Of a stretch of 26,153 nt of DNA, positions 1-7,667 are shown in pieces. The position numbers and the translations under genes are program-made. Every line of letters starts with the position of its first letter. Position 1 is the stretch's first letter. Source of the DNA: JACZSB01 sp965372015 (GTDB lineage: Bacteria; Fidelibacterota; Marinisomatia; SCGC-AAA003-L08; TS1B11); NCBI GenBank assembly GCA_965372015.1, contig CBDVAP010000030.1, positions 1 to 26,153 on the forward strand. The letters are read 5' to 3'. Under the pieces are notes generated by a model. That model did not search any database and was not told the origin of the DNA. It worked only from the letters and a program-made list of their open reading frames with translations.

Positions 1-98
1 AACTGACCGTTACCGGTAGTCTGTTCGCCGGGGAAGAGACTGATGAATTCGGCTACCAAAAGGTGGGCCTGCGTCTGCGGTTAAGAGCCTATTTTTAG
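1..98 (+). CDS. C-terminal tail of an outer-membrane beta-barrel-like protein (partial)
   Basis: An open frame enters from the left edge (codons in phase from base 3) and stops with TAG at 96-98. The last residues, FGYQKVGLRLRLRAYF, alternate polar and hydrophobic positions and end in Phe, as the last strand of an outer-membrane beta-barrel usually does (the BAM signal). The gene lies 47 nt before the RND transporter on the same strand, so the two may be co-transcribed. Only about 32 residues are visible, so the family cannot be named. Confidence 0.5.
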   Translation, partial: LTVTGSLFAGEETDEFGYQKVGLRLRLRAYF

Positions 99-145
99 AA
101 AGTCATATAATTATTTAGCAATATGATGGAAGGGACGGTGAAAAA

Positions 146-2917
146 ATGAGACAACGCATGCTTACCACCCTGGGCCGCTGGGCCGGGGAAAAGACCTGGT
201 GGATGTTAGCGTTTGTAGTACTTGCCACACTGATTTTCGGCGCCATGGCCGGGCAATTGCAGATGAGCATGGACCTTACCAGTCTGATGCCCAGCGATGA
301 CCCCATGGTGGACGAGTTCAACTATATCACCAAGGAGTTTAACGGCGCTTCAACATTTTTTGTGGTGATTGAGGGCGAGCAAGAAGAAATGATCGCGTTC
401 GCCGACCATGTTAGTCCTATGATAAAGGATCTGGAAGGCTGGATTGAACGTGATGGTTCAGACAAGGTCAAGGGTGAGTTGCGGGCTGCTATGGATAATG
501 TGGCCGCCGGGAAAGCCGCATACGATGGTCACTATATTGAGCGTGTAGAATTCCGTCAACCAGTTGATTTCATGCGTGATCACGGTTTGATGCTGATCAA
601 ACCGAAAGATTTGAAAAACACCAAGGAGGTATTTACAAATCCGAACCTGCTGCCATTCCTTACCAATATGAATAACTCACTTGAGAAAGAGTATATACAG
701 TCGGACGAAAAAATATCGACTACTCAGCGGGAATTCATGGCGGTTTCCTATCTTGACGGAATTGAAACCTGGGTGGATAATACCACGGCGGCACTACTGG
801 GCGAGACGTATGATCCAGCCTACGGAGCGGCTGCCGCTGAGGCTGTGGGTATTGGTGTTCCGTATCTCACGTCACCCGACCGCAGTATGATGTTGATTAT
901 GGTGGAACCGACTATCAGCATGTTGGAAATGGATCATCTTATGCCAGTGGTTGATGGTGTTGAAGAAATAGCCAAAAAATATGCCCCGGAATTCAATGTG
1001 AGTGCTGGTCTCGCCGGGGGCTTGCCGCTGGGACGTGATGAGATGGTGGCAGGGTTGGAGGATTCGTTCTTTCTAACGATTCTTGCCCTGGTAGCAGTAT
1101 TCGTCCTATTCGTCATCACTTTCAAAATGCTGAGCAGTCCCATTTTGGCAATGGTGAATCTGATTATCGGCTTGACCTGGGCTATGGGGATTTCCTGGCT
1201 ATTGGTGGACTCGCTCAACATGATGACAGCCATGATGGCGGTGGTGTTGGTAGGATTGGGCATCGATTTCTCAATTCATATCATATCGGTCTTTTCGGAG
1301 CACCTGAATAAAGGGGTGGAATCGAAGCAGGCCATGGTAGAGACACTACAAAAGGTGGGTAGCGGCATAATTACCGGCGGTTTCACAACGGCGGCAGCAT
1401 TCCTTACCCTGATGATTGGCCGGAGCGCCGGATTCATCGAGTTCGGTCTGGTATGTGGCGTAGGCCTGATCACTATTATGATCTCGACCATGCTTACCAT
1501 GCCGACCCTGATTATGGTCAGACAGCGGTACCGCGAGTGGCGCGGCAAGACCATCAAGAAGACCAAGGATATCTCCTACGGGCCGGTCGGCAAAATTGGT
1601 CAGTCGGTGTATAACCGCTGGAAGGTCTCATTGGTCGGTATGCTAATCGTAACAGTTTTCTTTGGTTATATGGCCAGCAAGCTGACTATGGACTATAATT
1701 ATTTGAACATGGAGCCTGAGGGATTGGAGTCCATCGAGTTGGGCGATAAAATGATCGAGAAGTACAATTTTTCGCCCGATGTAACAATGATGACGGCAAA
1801 ATCACTGGAGGAAAACGAACGGTTTACCAGGGAGGCAAAAGAAAAAGCCCATGTTAGCTATGTAGAGTCGATAACCGATTATCTGCCCGAACCAATCGAG
1901 CAAGAAGCTAGACGAGCCGGAATCTTGAGCATTGGCGCTGCCATGCAGGGGAGCCGTGTTGCATCAACGGTATCGGCTGATAGCTGGGAGGCGATCAGGG
2001 CAGAGCTTGAGCGGCTGGAGATGAATGTCATCGAAATGCAGGAGATGGCCTTCATGGGCGGCCAGGATAATGTGGATGCGAAAGCTACAAGGTTGGTTGG
2101 TAATCCGGAGCAGCCGGAGGCTACCGGAAATCTGACAGACCTGATTGGTAGACTGGATGACGGAAGTATCGACTCAGGTAGACTGAATCGTTATAACAGC
2201 GATTTCGGTAGCACCTTCAAGAGCTTAGTACTCGATATGGCCGATACGTCTACCATAACCCTGGATATGCTCCCCGATCTGATTCGTAATAAGCACGTGA
2301 GCGATGACGGCAGCAGATTTCTGTTGACCGTATATCCAAAGGGTAATGTGTGGCACATCGACTATCTGGAAGCATTTGCCGAAGAGATGCTCGATATTAC
2401 GCCGGCGATTGCAGGTACGCCGCCCATGTTCTACTTCCTGCTTAAGATTATTGGTGAGGATGGCAAACGGGCATCCATGCTCACCATACTGGTGGTATTC
2501 CTGTTCCTGTGGGCCGACTTCAGGTCCCTCAAACACGCCTTCCTGGCGATGGTCCCGCTGGTGTTCGGAGTCATCTGGATGGTAGGCATCATGGGCCTCA
2601 CCGGCATCCAGATCACCCTGTTGAATATAATCGCCATACCGTTGATCATTGGTATTGGCATTGATGATGGAGTGCACCTCCTGCATCGTTACCGCATCGA
2701 GGGAGTGGGCGCCCTGGACATAGTATATCGTTCCACCGGTAAGGCCATTATCATAACCTCCCTCACCACCATGCTGGCCTTCGGTTCGCTGGTATTTGCC
2801 ACCTATAGGGGATTCGGCAGTATGGGTATTGCCCTGTTTATCGGTGTAGGCGCCTGCCTGGCTACCTCCATATTGGTGCTGCCGGCGGTGCTCGCGCTGG
2901 CTGAGAGGAAACGCTGA
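146..2917 (+). CDS. RND superfamily (MMPL-type) transporter, 923 aa
   Basis: Inner-membrane protein with the two-fold repeated RND/MMPL architecture. It has one N-terminal membrane helix (about residues 18-36), a large extracytoplasmic loop to about 310, a five-helix block (about 312-505), then the same pattern again with a helix near 515, a loop to about 775 and a final five-helix block to the C-terminus. Each block has the conserved acidic helix motif: GIDFSIHI near residue 373 and GIDDGVHLLHR with D840-D841, the likely proton relay. Proteins of this kind export lipids, hopanoids or hydrophobic compounds; the substrate cannot be read here. The ATG at 146 follows a purine-rich GGAAGGG about 11 nt upstream. 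A TATAAT hexamer lies at 106-111 without a convincing -35. Position after an outer-membrane protein gene and before a YejM-like gene suggests an envelope role. The 3' end is nearly duplicated at 5017-5391. Confidence 0.88.
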   Translation: MRQRMLTTLGRWAGEKTWWMLAFVVLATLIFGAMAGQLQMSMDLTSLMPSDDPMVDEFNYITKEFNGASTFFVVIEGEQEEMIAFADHVSPMIKDLEGWIERDGSDKVKGELRAAMDNVAAGKAAYDGHYIERVEFRQPVDFMRDHGLMLIKPKDLKNTKEVFTNPNLLPFLTNMNNSLEKEYIQSDEKISTTQREFMAVSYLDGIETWVDNTTAALLGETYDPAYGAAAAEAVGIGVPYLTSPDRSMMLIMVEPTISMLEMDHLMPVVDGVEEIAKKYAPEFNVSAGLAGGLPLGRDEMVAGLEDSFFLTILALVAVFVLFVITFKMLSSPILAMVNLIIGLTWAMGISWLLVDSLNMMTAMMAVVLVGLGIDFSIHIISVFSEHLNKGVESKQAMVETLQKVGSGIITGGFTTAAAFLTLMIGRSAGFIEFGLVCGVGLITIMISTMLTMPTLIMVRQRYREWRGKTIKKTKDISYGPVGKIGQSVYNRWKVSLVGMLIVTVFFGYMASKLTMDYNYLNMEPEGLESIELGDKMIEKYNFSPDVTMMTAKSLEENERFTREAKEKAHVSYVESITDYLPEPIEQEARRAGILSIGAAMQGSRVASTVSADSWEAIRAELERLEMNVIEMQEMAFMGGQDNVDAKATRLVGNPEQPEATGNLTDLIGRLDDGSIDSGRLNRYNSDFGSTFKSLVLDMADTSTITLDMLPDLIRNKHVSDDGSRFLLTVYPKGNVWHIDYLEAFAEEMLDITPAIAGTPPMFYFLLKIIGEDGKRASMLTILVVFLFLWADFRSLKHAFLAMVPLVFGVIWMVGIMGLTGIQITLLNIIAIPLIIGIGIDDGVHLLHRYRIEGVGALDIVYRSTGKAIIITSLTTMLAFGSLVFATYRGFGSMGIALFIGVGACLATSILVLPAVLALAERKR
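2690..2838 (+). repeat. 149-bp tract identical to 5164-5312
   Basis: Read base by base, 2690-2838 and 5164-5312 are identical over 149 nt. The preceding 108 nt (2582-2689 vs 5056-5163) differ at about 17-18 positions, mostly synonymous, and the following 79 nt also differ at several positions. The abrupt change from many differences to none marks a recent recombination (gene conversion) tract between the intact RND gene and its truncated copy. Confidence 0.9.
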
Positions 2918-2966
2918 TCAGTGTATTTATGGCGGGACCGATCCTCGCCGCGACGAGAGAGCCCGG

Positions 2967-2980
2967 TTTACCGCGGTAAA
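2967..2980. promoter_or_regulatory. 14-nt perfect palindrome between RND and YejM-like genes
   Basis: TTTACCGCGGTAAA is its own reverse complement and sits in the 134-nt gap between the RND stop and the next start. It could be an operator for a dimeric regulator of the YejM-like gene. No clear promoter hexamers or T-tract accompany it, so the role is a guess. Confidence 0.3.
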
Positions 2981-3051
2981 TCAGGCCTTCTGTCCGCCGG
3001 TGCATCTTTACAAATCCCACACCTTAACTTCAACGACGATTATTCACAGCC

Positions 3052-4965
3052 ATGATAATTTTGGATGGTATAATACACTTGGCCGGGCGCTGGTTTGAAC
3101 GCATCCGTACCGGTGACCTGCTCAGGACGCTATATATCTATCTACTGCTCAATTTCCCGCTTACTCTGCTCATCCACTCCCGTTATATCGCTCTAGATGA
3201 TACGACTGGTACTTTTGAAGAATGGTTGTTTCTGCTGTCGGCATTGATCGGCAATACAGCTATGCTATATTTACTGTTATGGCTGATATTAATTCCCATC
3301 ATAATCATAATTCCAAGCAGGATATTAACTTTGGTAGTCTCGACCATTGCGATCTGGCTACTGAATTTTATCAGCATTTTTGACCTGGTGATCTACAGTA
3401 TGTACCGTTTTCATCTAAATGGGCTGGTGCTTAATGTTCTCACAACCGGAGGTGCGTCTGATTCTGTATCACTAGGCGTGGTAACGGTCACACTAACCAT
3501 AGCACTGATCCTGGGGCTGCTGGTATTGGCTGGAATGCTGCATTGGCTGGTAGTAAAGCTGCGCAAAGCTGGACGGTTTACATGGCCCCTGCCGGTCCTC
3601 TACAGCGTCACAATTATCACGATTCTTCTGCTCAATATGGTCGATAAGGCCCAGTATGCCCGGGCCGATTTATTGAATCGTACCACCGTAACGCGACATG
3701 CCAGACTGCTGCCCATGTATCAGCCTCTGACCATCAGAAAATTTGCCGAAAAACATTGGGGAATTGAAGTAAATCGCGAGTGGGATCTAGAGAGAACGGC
3801 CGGTGGTATACTAAACTATCCGCCAACGGAATTAGAATTCGATGAGTTGGACTTCAAACCCAATTTCATTCTAATCGTAATTGATTCTTGGCGGTATGAT
3901 ATGCTGGACGCCGCTGTGACCCCCAATATCACCACCTATGCCGAGGAGGCGAAGGTATTTGAGCGGCATTATAGCGGTGGAAATGCCACGCGCTTCGGTA
4001 TATTTTCCCTGCTGTACGGTCTACATGGTACCTATTGGCATGCTTTTCTGGCTGAAAGAAAAGGCCCGGTCCTGATCCGGAGCCTGAAGGATGCGGGTTA
4101 TGCGCTAAGGATCATTTCCAGTACACAGCTTACCTTCCCGGAACTCCGCCGGACCGCATTTGTTGATATTCCGGAGTGTATCGATGACCAGATAGAAGGT
4201 GATGGCGCCCGGATACGTGACCCGAAACAGCTGCCTCTCCTTGAGAGCTGGCTCGACACACTGCCAGCAGACCAGCCGTTTTTCGCTGTGATGCTCCTGG
4301 ATGCTCCCCATGGAGGCTGTGATTACGATCCATCCATTGCCCAGTTTTTTCCACATGTCTCGGACATCAATTACCTAGCACTTAATAGGGAGCGGGACGC
4401 AACCCCATTTCTGAACCACTATAAAAATGCAATCTATTTTGATGATATTGTCATCGGGAATGTGCTTGACATGCTGGATGACCGGGGATTTCATGAGAAC
4501 ACAGTGGTGATGATCACCGGCGATCATGGAGAGGAATTTTACGAACGCGGATATTGGGGGCATACCGGCGCCTTCACGCCGGAGCAGGTTAGGGTGCCCT
4601 TCGTCATGGGGGGGCCGGGCGTTGGAAAAGGCCGGGTTGACCGACTTACAAGTCATATCGATCTCGCTCCGACTATTCTGGAGCTGATCGGCTGCAATAC
4701 CCCTGCTGAGGAATATTCACAGGGTATTTCCATGCTCCTGGCTCAGTCTGAACGATGTTACGTAGTTTCTACGGGCTGGGAAGAATTTGCTTTAATTGAT
4801 ACGGCGGTTACACTTGTTATATCCAGCGAGATGTACAACCTGGTGGGGATAAAGGTATATGATAGTGTGTACAACCTGATTACGGAAAATGAATCAGAGT
4901 TAGAATCTCGATTGCCGTATCTCCGTGCTGCTATGGATGAATTTTCGCGATTCTATCTGAGGTGA
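3052..4965 (+). CDS. YejM/PbgA-like DUF3413-sulfatase inner-membrane protein, 637 aa
   Basis: The N-terminal ~210 residues contain about five hydrophobic helices, including a YRFHLNGLVLN stretch as in DUF3413. The rest is an alkaline-phosphatase/sulfatase-superfamily periplasmic domain. Metal-site motifs are visible: VIDSWRYD (D278), a nucleophile-position Thr in GGNATRFGIFSLLYG (T313), and ITGDHGEEF (D491, H492) with GHTGAF (H504). Threonine rather than Cys/Ser at the nucleophile position is usual for YejM/LtaS relatives, not for true sulfatases. In enterobacteria YejM (PbgA) is an inner-membrane sensor controlling LPS synthesis through LapB/FtsH/LpxC and was linked to cardiolipin trafficking. 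Whether this homologue regulates or transfers a phospholipid head group is unknown. No good Shine-Dalgarno precedes the ATG. It sits between the intact RND gene and the truncated copy. Confidence 0.82.
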   Translation: MIILDGIIHLAGRWFERIRTGDLLRTLYIYLLLNFPLTLLIHSRYIALDDTTGTFEEWLFLLSALIGNTAMLYLLLWLILIPIIIIIPSRILTLVVSTIAIWLLNFISIFDLVIYSMYRFHLNGLVLNVLTTGGASDSVSLGVVTVTLTIALILGLLVLAGMLHWLVVKLRKAGRFTWPLPVLYSVTIITILLLNMVDKAQYARADLLNRTTVTRHARLLPMYQPLTIRKFAEKHWGIEVNREWDLERTAGGILNYPPTELEFDELDFKPNFILIVIDSWRYDMLDAAVTPNITTYAEEAKVFERHYSGGNATRFGIFSLLYGLHGTYWHAFLAERKGPVLIRSLKDAGYALRIISSTQLTFPELRRTAFVDIPECIDDQIEGDGARIRDPKQLPLLESWLDTLPADQPFFAVMLLDAPHGGCDYDPSIAQFFPHVSDINYLALNRERDATPFLNHYKNAIYFDDIVIGNVLDMLDDRGFHENTVVMITGDHGEEFYERGYWGHTGAFTPEQVRVPFVMGGPGVGKGRVDRLTSHIDLAPTILELIGCNTPAEEYSQGISMLLAQSERCYVVSTGWEEFALIDTAVTLVISSEMYNLVGIKVYDSVYNLITENESELESRLPYLRAAMDEFSRFYLR

Positions 4966-5016
4966 TGACTGCCTCGATACGGAAGCGTCGTTTTGCACTG
5001 TGTATTTTGGGGACCA

Positions 5017-5391
5017 GCCAGGCGATGGCACGGGATGTTCGGGGTCATGTAGATGGTAGGCATCATGGGCCTCACCGGTATCCAGATCACCCTGCTGAAC
5101 ATCATCGCTATTCCCTTGATCCTCAGTATCGGCATCGATGACGGCGTGCACATCCTGCACCGCTACCGCATCGAGGGAGTGGGCGCCCTGGACATAGTAT
5201 ATCGTTCCACCGGTAAGGCCATTATCATAACCTCCCTCACCACCATGCTGGCCTTCGGTTCGCTGGTATTTGCCACCTATAGGGGATTCGGCAGTATGGG
5301 TATTGCCCTGTTCATCGGTGTAGGCGCCTGCCTTGCTACCTCCATATTGGTGCTGCCAGCGGTGCTGACGCTGGTGGAACGCAAGCGATAG
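5017..5391 (+). pseudogene. Truncated second copy of the RND transporter gene
   Basis: From about 5017 the sequence aligns with 2542-2917 of the RND gene. The first ~25 nt are damaged: a 2-nt length difference and a TAG where the intact copy has a Trp codon (GTCATCTGG vs GTCATGTAG). From the ATG at 5053 an open frame of 112 codons runs to the TAG at 5389-5391, encoding the last four to five helices nearly identically. The first ~810 codons are missing. Differences outside the identical tract are mostly synonymous, so the copy diverged while functional and was truncated later. The 112-aa remnant could be translated, since it starts at an ATG directly after the TAG, but it could not transport alone. 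Confidence 0.82.
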
Positions 5392-5415
5392 CACTTACTC
5401 GCCTGGGCATTTCTA

Positions 5416-5447
5416 GCAGCCGGGTGGTCTTCGGGTCGCCCGGCTGC
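5416..5447 (+). terminator. Hairpin after the RND remnant, possible terminator
   Basis: A 9-bp perfect stem, GCAGCCGGG (5416-5424) with CCCGGCTGC (5439-5447), closes a 14-nt loop 25 nt after the remnant stop codon. It is followed by ATTTATTCTG, a weak T-rich tail. It probably ends the upstream transcription unit. Confidence 0.5.
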
Positions 5448-5536
5448 ATTTATTCTGTGGTGTACCGCATTTCCCCTCCCTGCCGCCGGGTTTATCGTAA
5501 TTAAATTCCGTCCCACCATGAGCGGATTACAAAAAC

Positions 5537-6223
5537 ATGGATGATGCCCACCCTCGCACCGCCCTGCTACTGGGCGCCAGCGGTCTGGTGGGTAGCCACT
5601 GCCTGAGGGTCCTGCTGGCTCGGGGGGAATACCAGGTGGTCAATGTCCCTGTCCGCCGGCTGTTGGCTTGGGAACATCCAAAACTAGTGCAGCACGCGAT
5701 CGACTTCGAGCAGCTCGATGAGCGCCCCGGGCTACTCAAAGCTGAGGATGTTTTCTGCTGCCTGGGCACCACCATGAAAAAGGCCGGCAGCCAGGAATCC
5801 TTCACCCGCGTGGATCATGACTATCCGTTGGAAATCGCCCGGCTGGCCGCCCGGCAGGGGGCCCGGCAGTTCCTGCTGGTGAGCGCCCTGGGTGCTGATC
5901 CGGGCTCCCGGATATTCCATAACCGGGTCAAGGGCCGGGTCGAAGAGGCGATCTCAGAGCTATCATATGAGGCAGTGCACATCTTCCGGCCATCAATGAT
6001 AATGGGGCAGCGTCCCGAGTTCCGGCCGGCGGAGTGGCTGGCCAAAATCCTGGTGGGCGCAATCCGACCCCTGATGATCGGCCCACTACGGCGCTACCGT
6101 CCCATAAAGGCAGCCGTTATCGCCGAGGCCATGGTAGGTATTGCCCTGGAGGACCGCCGGGGTGTAAATCTGTTCGAGTCGCACCAAATTCAAGCATACT
6201 ATGATCGCGAGGTTCACAGATGA
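5537..6223 (+). CDS. NAD(P)-binding Rossmann oxidoreductase (HTATIP2/atypical SDR-like), 228 aa
   Basis: The N-terminus has the dinucleotide-binding glycine motif GASGLVG (residues 13-19), followed by the atypical-SDR pattern CCLGTTMKKAGS (74-85) and VSALGADPGS (115-124), found in small NAD(P)H-binding proteins of the HTATIP2/TIP30 type. The size is typical for the family. In the SDR catalytic position Tyr-x3-Lys, the Tyr is His here (H128 in FHNRVKG, Lys at 132); CAT differs from TAT by one base. The substrate is unknown. Its stop codon overlaps the start of the M64 peptidase by 4 nt (ATGA), so the two are translationally coupled, without an obvious shared function. Confidence 0.8.
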   Translation: MDDAHPRTALLLGASGLVGSHCLRVLLARGEYQVVNVPVRRLLAWEHPKLVQHAIDFEQLDERPGLLKAEDVFCCLGTTMKKAGSQESFTRVDHDYPLEIARLAARQGARQFLLVSALGADPGSRIFHNRVKGRVEEAISELSYEAVHIFRPSMIMGQRPEFRPAEWLAKILVGAIRPLMIGPLRRYRPIKAAVIAEAMVGIALEDRRGVNLFESHQIQAYYDREVHR

Positions 6224-7629
6224 TCCGTTTAATTCTGCTTTTCACCACCGTCGCCTTCGCCCAATCAGCGGCTTTTGACGACACCTTCACCGGCCGCACC
6301 CTGCGGTTGGACTACTACCATAGCGGTACCTTCGACGAGGAACATGTCTCCCTGGACCAGGTGCGGCTGGAAGGCCCCTGGCCCGGCAGCCGCGTGCATT
6401 TAGTCGACCGCACCAACCGGGGCAAGTACCTGTTCGAGGTGTACGACGCTGCCTCCGGCGAGCTGCTCTACTCCCGTGGGTTTGCCTCCATCTATGGGGA
6501 ATACGAGACCACCGCTCCCGCCCATGACGGGGTCTGGGGCACGTTCCACGAGTCCCAACGTTTCCCCGAACCTAAGGCACCGGTGAGGTTGGTGCTCAAC
6601 AAGCGCCAGGCTGACGGTACCTTCGTCCCCTTTTACGAAACCGAGGTGGATCCCGCCAGCCGGTTCGTAAACCGCTCGGACGTGGCCCCCGCCGGCCAAG
6701 CCTGGACCGTATTCGAGGGTGGGCCGCCGGAAACCAGCGTGGATATCCTTTTCTTAGGCGACGGCTATACTAAAAGGGAGCGCCTGAAATTCAAAAGGGA
6801 TGTTAAGCGTCTGGCGGCTGAGCTGTTCAGTTTCGAGCCCTTCAAATCGCGAAAGGACGATTTTAACGTCCGGGCCATCCACCTGCCCACGGCCCAGTCC
6901 GGCATCAGCAATCCTCGCCAGGGTGTCTGGCGCGACAATCCGTTGGGCCTGAGCTATAACTCACTGGACTCGGACCGCTATATCCTGACCTATGCCAACC
7001 AAACGGTGCGCGAGATAGCCGCCCAGGTGCCCTACGACGCACTGATCATCATTAACAACGACCGCAAGTACGGCGGGGGCGGCATCTTCAACCTGTACGC
7101 CACGGTAGCGGCCCACAGCAGCCAGGCCGCCTACATCGTGGTGCACGAGTTAGGTCACTCCTTTGCCGGGTTAGCCGATGAATACTACACTTCCTCCACC
7201 GCCTATGAGGATTTCAATCCCCCCGGTGTGGAGCCCTGGGAACCCAACGCCACCGCCCTGCTGGACCCTGCCAACCTGAAGTGGGGCCACCTGGTGGAGG
7301 CCGGCACCCCCATCCCCACCCCCTGGAACCAGGCGGCCTACGACAGTGCCTCCTACGCTTACCAGGCCAAGCGGCGAGCCCTCAGGGAACAGGGGGCCCC
7401 TGAGGAAGATATGGAGGCGCTGTTTGGTGAGGTCAAGGCCATCACCAAGCCCCTGTTGGAAGGGCAAGAACACTTTGGTAAGGTGGGGGCTTTCGAAGGG
7501 GCGGGCTATGAGGCCAAGGGGCTCTACCGGCCCCAGGCCGACTGCCTGATGTTCACCCGCAATCCCGACTACTTCTGCCGGGTGTGCTCAGAAGCCATCG
7601 AGCAGATGATCGATATGTACACCGAATAG
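6220..7629 (+). CDS. Secreted M64-family (IgA-peptidase-like) zinc metallopeptidase, 469 aa
   Basis: Begins with a short signal peptide (about residues 1-16, ending near AFAQSA). An N-terminal beta-rich region (about 20-160) matches the Peptidase_M64 N-terminal domain. The catalytic domain starts near DILFLGDGYTKRE (about 178) and carries the zinc-binding HELGHSFAGLAD: H309, H313 and D320 as ligands, E310 as the general base. A conserved Cys-containing C-terminus (DCLMF ... FCRVC) probably forms disulfides. M64 enzymes of gut Bacteroides include IgA-cleaving proteases, but environmental relatives have unknown targets. It is probably periplasmic or surface-exposed. The start overlaps the upstream oxidoreductase by 4 nt. 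The next gene is convergent, starting its stop codon 38 nt downstream. Confidence 0.9.
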   Translation: MIRLILLFTTVAFAQSAAFDDTFTGRTLRLDYYHSGTFDEEHVSLDQVRLEGPWPGSRVHLVDRTNRGKYLFEVYDAASGELLYSRGFASIYGEYETTAPAHDGVWGTFHESQRFPEPKAPVRLVLNKRQADGTFVPFYETEVDPASRFVNRSDVAPAGQAWTVFEGGPPETSVDILFLGDGYTKRERLKFKRDVKRLAAELFSFEPFKSRKDDFNVRAIHLPTAQSGISNPRQGVWRDNPLGLSYNSLDSDRYILTYANQTVREIAAQVPYDALIIINNDRKYGGGGIFNLYATVAAHSSQAAYIVVHELGHSFAGLADEYYTSSTAYEDFNPPGVEPWEPNATALLDPANLKWGHLVEAGTPIPTPWNQAAYDSASYAYQAKRRALREQGAPEEDMEALFGEVKAITKPLLEGQEHFGKVGAFEGAGYEAKGLYRPQADCLMFTRNPDYFCRVCSEAIEQMIDMYTE

Positions 7630-7667
7630 AATTCGGTACCAAGGGGCTTTTATCCGCGAAGCAGTGG

